The notes under the pieces were generated by a model that saw only the letters and a program-made list of their open reading frames with translations, was not told the DNA's origin and ran no database searches. A DNA stretch of 64,000 nucleotides, from positions 12,344,589-12,408,588 of the forward strand of contig OX235268.1 of the NCBI GenBank assembly GCA_944472135.2, written 5' to 3'. Positions 10,690 through 22,764 of the stretch are shown here, piece by piece. A program made the translations under genes and the position numbers. Source of the DNA: Trichobilharzia regenti. Its lineage: Eukaryota > Platyhelminthes > Trematoda > Strigeidida > Schistosomatidae. Within the stretch, counting starts at the first letter, position 1; each line of letters starts with the position of its first letter.

Positions 10690-12340
10690 CAAACCTACAG
10701 TTGAATGTTCATTTCATGGAATTCCTAAATGGAGCAGAATTTTGCAACTTTCCATTAGGTTTTATGCGTTTCGCTTCAATTCTCGGACATCATTCACTGT
10801 GAGCATTTCTGTTTCTGTTTTTTGTTTTCGAAAAATAAATAAAGTCTGTGAAAACGCATTTGCCAATGCCATTTATCTCACATACCTTCGTGTCGTTTTT
10901 CCCAGACAAACGAATTCATTAACAATTGATTTACCAATAACAGGAAACTTTAATGCGTGAGACTTATCAGAAACTCCAATCCATGAATAAAATTGCCCGT
11001 TTGATTGTTAATATATTAGGCATGTATTTATTTAGAATATTATTGACACAAACAAAATGGTGATTTTAATATGATCTGGACTTTCACAGCAATACATCCC
11101 CGAGAGGAAACGCTGGAATCCAACTGTGAATGAACCGGAAAATGTTGCTGTAGATCAATTATCATATAAGTTGTATTGAAGTTAATTGTACTGTCAGAAG
11201 ACTAACATGACACGCTCAATACAAATCCTAGTATAAAAAGTAGTTCAATTCATGGATATTCGACAAAGCAATTTTGTTTTATTCCTGTACGTTCCTAGTA
11301 GAACATAGGGCATTAAGCTAGAGGCTTGAAGTTTGGGTAGCAGCGATGTTTATTTTTACAGGATGAAGTTATCAGCCTCATGCTCAACCTTCTCTGTTTA
11401 ACAGGCTTCTTACTGACTTGAAGAGGTAAAGATGTTCATCGGTTGGAATCAAGCTATGGGCCACATGAGTGGTTGTGGAGCATACTACCTCTGCACCACA
11501 GACGCAAAGGTATACGGAACGTTTCGCCAATTTTTTCTGCCATTCTTGCTCATCCTTTGTCTGAATCGAGTAGTGTGTTCGCGCAACACATGTCGAATAA
11601 TCCGATCAAACTCGGACTTGTCTAAAGAATAAATGTATATGTATACGTATAAATATATCAAACAGGTGAAGGGTGAGAAAATAGACTTAGAAGAAGGTAA
11701 AAAGACATATTGAAGGTTCAGATAACAATGTAGATGTTATGTACTAGTTTCCCCGTCGCCAAATTGTTATGTACTCGTCGCTGAATTTTATTGTTATGGA
11801 CTGGTCGAGAAACTAATAGTCCTGACGCGAGAAAGGCGGAAATCAGAAGACCACTAGGTTTGCGATGATACTTCTATTTTCCAAACACAAGGAGACGGAA
11901 ATAAATGGTCTCACACCAAAGTGGTAAGCAAGTCAAGTAGTTGTAAAGTAAAGTAGTTCACACAAATTGTGAATGCGAATATATATAAATAATTCAGACA
12001 AGCGTGGGAAAAATCATTAGACAGTCTTAACATGAATGGCTAATTATAATGGAGTGTCGATCCAATTATACATAGCGAATATAGCAGACATGCCAACAAA
12101 CATATATGAATATATGTCACCAAGCAACGGACTGTCAACAAACACTCATATTATATATAATATAATATAAGGAGAATACACATTATTAAAGGAGACAAGT
12201 CCATACAAGTGAAGTGGTCACAGACTAACCGAGCAAACAGAAAGAGAGACCAACATGCACACACACACACATAAATATATATATGTGGATACATATCAGT
12301 AGATCACTAACACAAAGAAAGAAAATATTACTACATCTAC
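10690..12340. other. No gene recognised; AT-rich DNA with a CA run
   Basis: No convincing coding frame. A (CA)n run lies at about 12257-12270 and a TATA-rich stretch at 12148-12172. The two overlapping 60-66-codon frames at 11432-11632 sit in a slightly GC-richer patch that may be an unassigned repeat. Confidence 0.35.
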
Positions 12341-12354
12341 TGTGATATCAGAAT

Positions 12355-12680
12355 ATGGTCTACCAAGGAAGTTTTGGCGTGATAACGAACTGTGTTTGAT
12401 CGGACAAAACTCTTTTAGACTTCTCAACGGTGTGGGCTTCCGCCCACATTTGGATGCGCTCAAAACTCATTTTAACGATAGGCTTACAAGATGTATACAA
12501 ATCAATTTTATTTCTTGGCTCTATGATATATTTCCTAATAGAGGGAACAGAATGAGTGTTACCACCATCATTGGGTTTCGGAGATTCAGTTAGCTTCTGG
12601 AACCATTTCGGAATATGCTCTGAATTTCTCAACCAAACTGATCAGTGCGTCCACCTTAAGTATGTGTATCAACATATACG
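12355..12680 (-). pseudogene. GIY-YIG nuclease remnant of a Penelope-like (or similar) retroelement
   Basis: The minus strand reads GRTDQF (near 12660, the Gly-x-Thr part of the GIY-YIG active-site region), then NSEHIPKWFQKL, SIRKYIIEPRNKIDLYT, AEAHTVEKSKRV and finally QFVITPKLPW just before a stop. This order matches the copy at 51730-52010 (HTERRFS, EHLPKWL, SITKNFVDYGNDID, ADVCAIRVYKPSL). It is the layout of C-terminal GIY-YIG-type nuclease domains in Penelope-like retroelements, where the nuclease cuts target DNA. Frameshifts separate the catalytic part from the rest, and the reverse transcriptase that should precede it is not visible upstream. The element clade is inference; the shared domain in the two copies is directly visible. 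Confidence 0.6.
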
Positions 12681-12708
12681 TTTTATTTGGTAAATTTTTT
12701 AAATATTT

Positions 12709-12898
12709 TTATCTTTGACTCCAGCTTGATTCCACACTGTATTTTTGGCACAAGTACGGAATTTTCAGCATGGATATCGGTAGCCCAAATTTCGCAAGCC
12801 AACCATAGAGATCAGGTGTGCGTCGACAGGGGATCGAACCTCGGACCATGTGCATGGTTGGTGAGTGTCCTAACCACTGTGCCACTGACGTCACTTTT
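12709..12898 (-). mobile_element. tRNA-derived SINE, copy 2
   Basis: Same family as copy 1, reversed. On the minus strand the A-box-like TGGCACAGTGGTTAGGACAC starts near 12885 and the B-box-like GGTTCGATCCCC near 12836. The body follows, with the shared 'gatatccatgctgaaaatt' and the terminal 'tggaatcaagct'. The B box here is the best preserved of the four copies, so this copy may be the youngest or closest to the source. Confidence 0.75.
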
Positions 12899-12899
12899 T

Positions 12900-15660
12900 A
12901 CATACTCTATGGATGGATACATGAGCTACACATTCTCAATTTGTCTGATTTCAGCTGCCTAAAATGCCTTTTCAATCGCTATGTTCAGTCTTTGTCGAGT
13001 AATCAAGCTGCTATAATTCCCCATATAGGGTAGCTTGATGAATACGTCTTTCGTAGCCGCGATGCAAAGAGTGAGTCTTGGTGTTCTGAACATTTAAAGT
13101 CTCCTTATGAAGATGTCTGGATAAGTTTTTTTTAAGCGCTGGTACCTGAAACATATAAATGATCAAAGACCTTCACCGTTATATCTCAAATAAAATCCCA
13201 TTATCTTTTGTTTGTTTTTTGTTTCAAAGGTAAACGTTTCTACTAGGGATATAAATAATCAGTACAAGAACAGACCATGGCACTGAAGTAAAAACCGTTT
13301 TTCTGTAACCCAGTGAGTTCAACTTGATACAAAACATTCCACCGTAATAAGGTGTGATATCAAATAAACTTATGAAGTATGAATTATTGACTCCAACTAG
13401 TTAGCATACTATTCTCCCTTGTGTTTTGTAAAGATCATTCACAGATGAAAACTGGATGCAAGCAGAACTTTTTATCACAGATTCCATCACGCCCAAACAC
13501 GAGGGTTCACGTACACATTAGTTAAAACTTGGGAGATATGAAACTACTGAAACATATTGCTCAGTTTCACTGACAGTAGCGATAGAATATCAAAATTGTC
13601 AACTGGAAATCTTCTTTCAAATAACCATTTAGGAAATTGAAATTCCACTTATGATTCCTGATTTTAAATTAGACACATTTGTGTGCTTACATTTACATGG
13701 TCAAACATGTAAACAGTATCCAGGACTTCTTCAGAATATGACTGAGTGATTCGACTTTTTAACTGCATGTGGAAACACTTAGATTAAGCTTTCGTTGGAT
13801 TTGAAATTATTTATACATTTTTATTGGTTAATTGTAATCCTTCTATAAGCCCGGAATTCTTCAACGTGTGTCATAGAGTAGCTGAAAATCGCCGCTGCAC
13901 AGATGTGTGCGGTAACCATATGTTTCTGGTAACAAGTAGTCACATAATTTCACTACATTCTCACGCTACATACTCCACCCTGTCCCATTCAAATCTAAAT
14001 GCTTATCTTAACATGACTCAACTACTTATTCTGGTGATCTGCTTTAGTCACTAGGCAATCTATGTTTCCATATAGCCTAATGACCCAGGAGCAGACACTT
14101 GTAATTTGTATTAACCAAATATTTACCACTTTGAAGATCAGTGTGCGCTCACCCGAATTAAAGAAGAGCGTTCACCATATCGCTTCATTTAATTTGAAGT
14201 CTCATCGAAAGTCAAAGCATGTGCCAGAGTGAACGAAATTCTGCTTAATTGTTTACTTTAGATAACCACACTACTTGCAGATTCTGTGAAATGACTGAAA
14301 ATAAGAAACTGTTGAAATACTTTGAGAACGCTGTTTTATATCTAAACGTTCACACACTGTCGCTCCAACTGTGAGTGTGGTATTCGGTGGAACACAGAAA
14401 ATATTGTGGGGATTAAGCTTTTATTAATTACGATTACTGAAATGATGATAGTTTGAGTTTCTCTACTGGACTACTTAGCATACCTGGGTATAATACTTCA
14501 CATACTCCAAATCTTTGCACACTTTAAATGACACTGCCTACGTGGTAATTGGTACTCCATATTACATCTAAGACTTCCACAAGGACAAAGAAGACTAGAG
14601 TTTTCGATTGAAAAAAGGAATATTTGAGTAACTCATTAAATCGAGAGTACAGTATTTTTCTATTATACAGTAACATTAACGCACAAAAACGACGAAATAG
14701 AAATGAATAATGCCAAGGTTTGAATCGTCTGTTTTGTATTTTGCCATAATATTTATTTTGATGTATCAATCACTTACAATCTTAGCTGCATCGAAATTAC
14801 TCAACGATCAAATAAGAATTAATACATCAGTGTACTGATCGGAAAGGAATACGTTTCCACAAAAAGAATTTGTGAAGAAACTGGAAAATATGCAGGGACT
14901 ACTTTAAAATTACGAGATGAAAACTGGTGCCTTAAAAACGGGACAGAAGAACTTTGTGTAATGAACTTAAATATCAGCAACCTTACTTAGAGATATGTGC
15001 TCTAAAGGTCTACCATATATTCTTGTCACATTCTGCATACATTGTCAGTATTGTACTTTGTTTTCTTCCATTCATGTATTCTGCTTTCTTTCATGAATGC
15101 CATTTATTCTGTTTCTTCATCATTAATTCACTCTCCTTGCTAGTGAGTGTTTACGCAGTTGACATACAAATTTAAATCCGTATTCATAAAATACTTATAA
15201 ATCATGTCAGCACAACACGCCACACATCACCTTATTGTACAGTGAGCATTACATAAAAAGGAATTTTTGTGAAATGTGCAACGTTTTTTATCTTGTCGTG
15301 ATCTAGTACTCTAATAATAAAGCTTAAAAGTTTAGCTCTTTTATGTAGTATGAAAGGAAGAGCGGTAACAAGTCAGTAAGCTGGGGAGATGATTGAATGG
15401 CATCACGCGCAAGGTAGGTCATCAGCTGAAACCTAATTAGAAAGAGGTGAGTTAGGCGTGAGGGACACGGAGATGATACAGGCATAGAATTTATCAGGTG
15501 GTCAGCTGGAATGGACTGCAGGCAACAGGAGGAAGTCGAGATGTGTTGCTAAAGCTTTACATTCCCAATGGGATCCAAGAGAATAATGATAATATTCACA
15601 ATAATTATGCGAGTCATTCATTGTATCAGCGGTTTGTGTCAGTGTACAGATGTCGACAGA
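12900..15660. other. No gene recognised in 2.7 kb
   Basis: AT-rich sequence with scattered short frames, none with domain features, conserved splice boundaries or repeat structure that I can support. Confidence 0.35.
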
Positions 15661-15667
15661 TATACTG

Positions 15668-16507
15668 AATTATTATTATTATTATTGTTCCCTTGGGTTC
15701 GTAGTGGAGCATGGGGCTTCAACTGCATGTCTCCACTGGCTTCTGTCTTCTGCTGTACTTTTCATCTGCATCCATGTTAGTCCATACATACCGTTTCAAC
15801 TCCTCTTCACATGATCTCCTCCATGTCACTCTTACACCAATGTCCCACTCGCCGCTTCCCTTTCGGATTACACTGGAGCAATGCCCTGACGCGCGATGTC
15901 ACCGAGCGAGTGTCCAATCCATCTCCACTTTCTCCTGCATATTTCTTGGGCGATTGATTCTTGTGTTGTTTGTTCCCAAAATTTCTTGTTGGTGATTCTT
16001 TCCGGCCCAGCCATCTGATCTTCAGTATGAAGCGAAGAAAGTAAATTGTTGATAAAGGTCTGCAACAGGCTTTTGGAAACATTCTTTGTGACCCGCCTGC
16101 CATGTTTCTGATCCGTATAGAAGAACTGACTGACTTGACGTTGTTTGTATTGAAAATCCGAATTTTTTTGTTGATGCTGAGTGATGAAGATTCCCAGATT
16201 GGTTTCAGGTTGATGAATGTGTTTCTCGTCTTCCCGATTCTCGCTCGATTTGACATCCTCATCCGTTACAATTGCCGGTAATTGATACAAAGCTCTATAG
16301 ATAAGTGAATGTCTTATGTTTACTTGATCCTTATTATCTGTCTTTGTCACTCCCTGTTTAGAGTTGCAATTTGGTCTGAACATGATATGCCTTTCCTGAA
16401 TCCAGCTTGTTTTGGTCGAAATTATGTATCCAGTTCGTTCTTTATTCTCTCCAGTATGATACGAGTGAGGATTTTACTTTCAGTCGACAGGAGGATGTGC
16501 TGTAGTT
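15668..16507 (-). pseudogene. RTE-type retrotransposon fragment, reverse transcriptase with internal deletion
   Basis: The minus strand starts near 16507 with LSTESKILTRIILERIKN, then KQAGFRKGISCSDQIATL, the first conserved blocks of RTE-clade reverse transcriptase fingers/palm. It then jumps to the C-terminal portion: DEDVKS, INKKIRIFNTN (15 kb copy of the block also seen at 7.7 kb), KSLLQTFINNLLSSLHTEDQ, FWEQTTQESIAQEICRRK and WRWIGHSLGDIARQ, then NPKGKRRVGHW. The segment that should hold the catalytic YADD box is missing, so an internal deletion removed the active site. Frames change several times. It ends with an (ATT)n tail at 15671-15687. Two overlapping open frames of 151 and 171 codons cover it, but neither is an intact protein. 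Confidence 0.8.
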
Positions 16508-16509
16508 AA

Positions 16510-17450
16510 TAATCAATTCATGTTTTATTCTCAGATGAATATGTAGATGATTTCGCAATTGTAATTAAGGTTTTATACAGATATTGTGATGGTGTAACGC
16601 GAAAAGACGACTGAAGTGATGAACGACGTTTTCATTATCGAGTATAAACACACCGTGCTTATACACCACTAGCCACATTTATAGTTGGCTAGGTCAGCGG
16701 ATGTAAAAAAAAACTGTTCTGACTGGTTGTTGATCTTCTGAAGGTGAAAAATTGAGACGGCAGTGGCCCAGCAAGACTATCTCCTGACCACAGCATGAAC
16801 TAAATCCATATGTGAGTAATGAACACTGCTACTATAGAGTGAAACTGTTGCTTTCAATTTCGGATGCTGCATCCTATCATTCCACCTCTATATAGTACTG
16901 ATAAATCTTGTCAGTAGCGTATACTACAATAGCGTATATTTTACACACAGTAATGTACTCATCTTGTATCTCCAAATGTACACAGTGTTCTTTTCAAAAA
17001 CTGGTATTAATCTATAACATACTCTAGTTGATGGTTTTTTAGAGTTTATTTCATCAACGATGTCTGGTTCTTGACACGATTCTTATAATGTGTTGAAAAT
17101 GAGATCATTTAAGATACGAGAATAGTCGAACCATGTTACTTTGAGGGCAGTTGGTTTGTTTTTTGATTAAACATTGAATCCTGTACGGAAGACAGATGGT
17201 AGGATCAGTCCACTTAAAACTTATGACGTTGAATAGATGAAGTCACAGATGTCATCAGTCTTCTAATTATCAAACATTATATGAAACCAATCACTCCAGA
17301 TTGTGGATCTTATATGTGAGGTGATTCGTATTTCAACTCAGTATATGTTTTTAATTTAAAGGGTATTCTGAAGCTAAAGAAAATCCAGTATTCCATCTAA
17401 TGGCTTTCATTCCGTCTGGGTAAAAAAAATTTCTCCTAATTGATTTATGA
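16510..17450. other. No gene recognised
   Basis: AT-rich DNA upstream (in element orientation) of the RTE fragment; nothing further identified. Confidence 0.35.
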
Positions 17451-17479
17451 GGATTTGTTGTTCCTCAGGATATATTGAA

Positions 17480-18085
17480 AACGGCGAATTAAACTCGTAT
17501 TTCACCCGAATTTCCCGTTGTACGCTCCCTGCTGACGGCATAGCTCACTGCCGCATCACTATGTCACTTCGTTGTATTGCCCTTCAGTAGACTTCACAGA
17601 GTGACTTTAAGGAAAACTGAGGACTTGACAGCTTTTACCTTGACATGGTGGTCAATCTTGCCTATTGCAATCAAAAAACGAGCTACACCATTTAGAATTA
17701 AGGTTCGCACAGGTTGTACTATACCAAACAGGTCGTTTGGATGGCGATTAAATTAAAAAAACAGCTACTGTCACAGTGTACGTTATCTTCACCACGTTGA
17801 TGGTGGGTAGGATGAACGTGGGCGAAAGACTGCTAAAGAATAGGGGTGCAACAACACCACCAGTTGAAATGAACTCGTAGTCAATTTATTGTGTACCAGT
17901 AGCCAAATCATATGATGGCGTCGACAGACGATATAACCGAGTGGACTTATGCGTGGATGAAATAATACGGACTCGATGGTTAACACAACTGATGTGATTG
18001 ATGCATCTAGTCGTCCATGATACCCTCCGCTTCACTGATCCAGTAGACAGCAAAAGATAAATGCTGGCCTGTGGTTGTTAGAATA
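17480..18085. repeat. Probable dispersed repeat, family not assigned
   Basis: This ~600-bp stretch is clearly less AT-rich than its flanks. It contains phrases such as 'ctgctgacggcatagctcac', 'gaaagactgctaaagaatag' and 'gtcgacagacgatataac' that read like a decayed mobile element. Frames are short on both strands. It could be part of an LTR element or a solo LTR; no terminal TG...CA boundaries or target duplications could be fixed. Confidence 0.35.
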
Positions 18086-18929
18086 CCATATTATTAGAGA
18101 ATCATCTCATATGCACATACATATTCACAACATTAAAATCGGAAGGAGTCGTGGAAATAGATTGTTCTGATAGATAGGCGGTTCGGCTAAGTAAGCGAAA
18201 AATAAATAATCTGATTCATCGGAGAATTGACAGAAATCAACGTCAGAAAATGATGATGAGATTTCTCAATCATCCAATAACACGATCAGTCGTATGATGA
18301 ATCATACAATGATCACAATTTTTAGGCATCAGTTTCCTTCAGAGAACCATCACGTCAGCAATTCTGCTTCTTTAACTTTACACTTACACTACGTGTTACT
18401 AATGAGTAGTGTGAGATGTATTTGTTAGATCCTAACCACGTCTTTAAATGTCTTTGAAGCTGAACTCACTCAATGTATATATGACTAATCTTGACTTCAG
18501 TTCAAATGTCACATTCCAGAATGATGTGCACATGCAGCTGTGTATACATTTGGTTGTCCACAAATTCCGAAAGATATCAACCATGTTAAATTGTGTACGA
18601 GATTTCATCGTCAATATAATAATTTTGACGCACAACGTTTCCACAAATGTCAGTTAACTATACATTCCATTGTTAGTAAGGTAGCGTATGTATAAGAAAT
18701 AGTAGAAGAAGCTAACCATTCACATACTCTTATCATGAGTATTTGAACGTCAGTGAAATTGGAATAATTGGAAATCGGTGACTAGCCTTCACTTTTTTTT
18801 CAGTAAGAAGACGAAATGAAAATTCGAGAAAATCTGGATTCCATAGAAGATTTTTGTCAAATGTCATACACCAAAACTTGAAGACCTGGAGGCGGGAACC
18901 AACCAACTGACTGAGGAAGCATGTGGTGA

Positions 18930-19620
18930 AGACAGAACTTCAGATGAACATAGAGAAGAAGATAACCAGTGATCAACAGCATCAGCAACAACAAGAAACA
19001 CTAATCAGTATGAACGGGAGGAAATTGAAAAAGGTAACTATGTTCACTACCATAGAAAGCATTATTTCAGTTACAGGTGGCACCAAGGGTGAAGATGTTA
19101 AAGCCAGAAAGGATTGATAAAACAAGACAGACCCTCATCACCCTTGAATCAGTTTGGAAATCTTCTGAACTCCTCAGCAGCTCAGAAACGAGATTCTGAA
19201 TGTCAGCACAAATGTGAAGTCAGTCACTTCTTCCATATTCCTCATTAACCTGGAGCGTGATGATAAAAGCGTTTCCAGCAGCCAGCTACAGACGTTTATT
19301 TACAGCTGGTTTGACATGCTCCATACTGAAGATTAGGGTGCATGGCAAGAATGAAACTTGCAGCAAGATGCTGTGGGAGCAGACCAATGGCGAAAACATC
19401 GTTCAACAAATATCCCGAATAAAATGGGGATATATTCGACTTAGACTGAAGAGACCGTGGAGTGTGCCAAGCACACCTTTGTGTAGAACCTGAGAGAAGA
19501 ATGACCAGTGAGATGTGTCAGGATGACATGGAGCAGGTCGTGTTAGCAAGAGATGAGAGCATATGACCAGTGGAGAGGCCAGTTACGGAGGAATGCAGAG
19601 AATAGGACAAAGTGTATCAG
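18930..19620 (+). pseudogene. RTE-type retrotransposon fragment, C-terminal reverse transcriptase
   Basis: On the plus strand, in several frames, one reads VTGGTKGEDVKARKD (near 19068), TLITLESVWKSSELLSSSE, YRRLFTAGLTCSILKIRV (19280s) and MLWEQTNGENIVQQIS. These match, block by block, the minus-strand copies at 7175-7720 and 15668-16507, especially WEQT and the preceding QTFIN-like block. Start and end are ragged, there are stops and frame changes, and no microsatellite tail is obvious. It is one of three RTE C-terminal relics in the first 20 kb. Confidence 0.65.
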
Positions 19621-19699
19621 TGCTGCTGGAGTTCTGTCCTCATCACCTGACTCTTCAGCCACTTTGTTGGTTGTAGCCTGCAATTATTCGATTTACTGT

Positions 19700-21982
19700 G
19701 TTTGATACTATACATACATTATCTGCATAATCTGACCTTATTTGTTGTCTGTGTTGATTTTGTTAATGAAATTCTCTGAATGCTTATTTTTCAAGTGAGT
19801 TTCAGTAATGTTCGATGTTTTTTCTTTCCTTCATGTGTTTGTAATGCGCTTCTTTTCTTCTACGATACGTCTTCTGCTGACCATTCATATCATTTCGATG
19901 ACAGTATTCTCAAATTCCGCATTTCATTTCCGACAACCATGTCGTTGATCTTGCCGTGTCTTCGAATTTGTGTTTGGCTGAAGTGGACGATGAAAGCTGA
20001 ATACTCTCACCAGTCACTTAATTCTGTTGAAACCAGGTCTGTATATCCCTCGAATTGTCAACCACTAAACGCAACGTATGATGACAAATAAGGCGAATAG
20101 ATGTCCACCCAGTTTATTTTCACTTTCACTAAATGGATGAAAGCACAGTTCGTGATGAGGACGATAACTTTATTGACAAAATTAAGGAAATGTAGGTGGT
20201 GTTATATAATTGTACAAATGAAAGCAGAGTAATTACACCATACGATTACAGGAATCTGAGTTATAAGTAAGAAGATAATTATCAGACACACTAAGGTGAC
20301 TATAATGAATTCGACAATGCCTAGGAGGAAGAAGGAGGAAACAGAGAAAAAATGTTTATAAGTGGACACTGTGAAAAATAGGCGAAAATTAACAACGGTG
20401 AGTACGTCCACCACTCAAACAATCCAACCAACAATATATACCTTCTCTATTGGTGTATTCACTTAAAAGGTGTAACGCGCAATACGAGCTGCTCATATTT
20501 TCTAGTGGCTTATGCCAATACTAAGTCAAACAGGTTGAATAAGTTGAACGAGTAGGTCTCGAACTGAGAATGTATTTTCTAAAATTTCAAGTTCCCAGGC
20601 CAGTGACCTACTCCTCAGTTTATTAACTAATTACTTGTTTCAATCACAGCCGGTGAGCATCTAGTCCAGTAAAAGTAATTTTCAGTTGTTTGTTCGTATA
20701 AGTACATTCCTTATTACATAAAGATTTGAACATAACGTTGAGCAGTCATTCTCAGTTGTCATCAGGAATCCCATATCACCTGAGCACTCATTTTCTCTTA
20801 ACAACTCCACATCTAACTATCTTCAATTCCACATATACTGCCCGTTAATATTGTTACTATCTTTGAAGGACACTTTCAAGAATATCTCACGTCAGCTTTC
20901 CATATCTCGTGTATCCTCATACTTGAATAATTGACTCAGTCTATGAGGCTTAACGGAGGAATTTCGGTTGTGATTATTGTGATGTTCTCCATGATACTGA
21001 CAAATCAAACACCACAGTTTCTCATTGAAACCAGTTTAACGTCTTCTGACTAAACTCAAATGGTTGGATAATTCCTGTGATTGAACATCTGCCACAATTC
21101 ACCCCCTCACAAAGATTATACAAATCGGAAATCGAATGAGTCATTCACAACGTCTATTGGTCGACTTGACACCTGACTTCATTGAGAAACCTATTAGGGG
21201 AATTCCATATGAAACAAAAGCCATCAGCAAGTGAACAAAAACCGGAGTTGGTGAATATTAACAAATAATGAGGGAATCACATACATATTATAATTAAAAG
21301 TCTAGACTGAGGTGACTTCCATTCCAAATATGTTACAATCAAAATATGGTCAAATTATGGTGAAGAAAAGATGTAGCCTATTGCAGTGGGATAGACTAGT
21401 CATGTTCAGTGAAGATGCGTTGAGAATTACTGCTTCGTGATGAGAATGAAGAAGGAGAATAAGAGCGTGTTTCTGTGAGCAGTCACTTCGTGAGTGGAAT
21501 TATGTTTCACCATCTGGCTGAAATCGACTTTCAAATAAAGTCTTCCTCACCCAAAGGCATAACCAAACACGCGAACATCATGTAATATGTCAAAAAGGGG
21601 CAGTCTGCATGGGCTACAGGATTTAATTGGTCAGTCTCTGAATTTGACTCAAGAAATATTATTCTAAAATACGAAGTAATCAGAAAACCTGTGATGGCTG
21701 ATTATTGAAATAACTAAGTAAAGCGATATATGTCTGTGAATCGGAGGGAATATCAGTAAGTGGACAAAAAAATAGAGTCTGAAAGTGACCAAATTCAAAC
21801 GAATAAATATAGCCGTAGAAGGAAGCAAATAATTCACAGAAGTGTGAAAAATTCCAATAAATTTCAGGAAGAAAAAAAAACGTAGGAAAATGACATAAAA
21901 AATCACCCAGAAGATATGCTCCGAAAAAAAACTATATTCAGTGTACTCAGGAGAAATGAACGCACGAGCATACCAAATAATC
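19700..21982. other. No gene recognised; left flank of the large array
   Basis: AT-rich DNA. A weak SINE-like phrase ('ggtctcgaactgag', 20554-20567) suggests a reversed B box near a 'taggtcactggcctggg' stretch, but too little for a call. Immediately left of the array the sequence is A-rich (21860-21960). Confidence 0.35.
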
Positions 21983-22217
21983 CACCAAAGATTTCATTCA
22001 ACGACTTGATCATCGACGGCTTACTGAATCAACGACTCACTCACTGATTGGTATTGCTAGAATTCGGTGTCGACTGTGCGTTGGATGGTGAGAGGACACC
22101 ATCTGAATATGCGTTGTGTGTTTGTGTGTATTGGCGACGAATTCTTGTTTTGGGAAACGGTGAGGTGGGCGCCTGTAGAGTGATTGTTGTTGGTGTGGTT
22201 GTAAGTGTTTATATTGC

Positions 22218-22243
22218 GTGTGTGTGTGTGTGTGTGTGTGTGT
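22218..22243. repeat. (GT)13 tract of unit 1, the longest of the array
   Basis: The GT run lies about 170 bp into each unit. Examples: 13 repeats in unit 1, 9 in units 2, 3, 5 and 6, 10 in units 4 and 7, 12 in unit 8, 11 in unit 9. Its length alone decides which of four open-frame lengths (77, 79, 81 or 109 codons) appears on the plus strand. Confidence 0.9.
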
Positions 22244-22716
22244 ATCAACGAATGTGGACAGTCATATGCGAGTGTGTTATTTGTGGTGATATCGATTGAG
22301 TGGATGATGTGGTTTCGCAGGTCGACTGGATGGATAGGTGACGCGGTGGGTTTCGTGGCGACTGTGTGTCATGAGGAATGAAATTGTGACTGTCATTTGG
22401 TTGGTGTGTCCGTCGGTCTGTTGATCGATCGCAAACAACACATGCTCACTGAAACTGCAATTTACTCAGCCAGATCCTACCACATGACTACCAGATAGAC
22501 AGAGGACAGACAGACAGTCCGACCGACCGACCGACGCTCACACAGAGAGACACACTCGCAGAGAGACAGACACACTGGAACACTGCCAACCAGCCAGTTA
22601 GCCAGCCAGCCAGCCAGCCAGCCAACCACCCACTCACCTACCTACACACACTGACCCTCTTCAGTCTCATGGACAACAGAAATCTGCAGGACAACTATGT
22701 ATAGACATTCACTCAC

Positions 22717-22764
22717 CTGTCGAACTCGATGCCTCTTCTCCAACCGATTCACTGCTTATCACTT
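22717..22764 (-). other. Candidate 48-nt micro-exon, first copy of 24
   Basis: On the minus strand, acceptor GTCCCTCTTTCAG (AG at 22766-22765) is followed by 48 nt and then donor ACAG|GTGAGTG (GT at 22716-22715). In the frame used here the 48 nt start with two bases of a codon, encode VISSESVGEEASSST and end with one base: a symmetric phase 1-1 exon that could be repeated without shifting frame. The same 48 nt with the same flanks occur in every complete unit, each starting 293 bp before the next unit start: 23679, 24637, 25593, 26547, 27509, 28473, 29424, 30370, 31332, 32294, 33242, 34208, 35172, 36140, 37106, 38072, 39036, 39994, 40952, 41916, 42870, 43812 and 44766 (the last offset by 1). 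No transcript evidence is available here. Confidence 0.35.

Noticed and set aside
20540..20660. Possible further SINE in reverse orientation
   Set aside because: Only a B-box-like phrase is convincing; the A box and body do not match any other copy.
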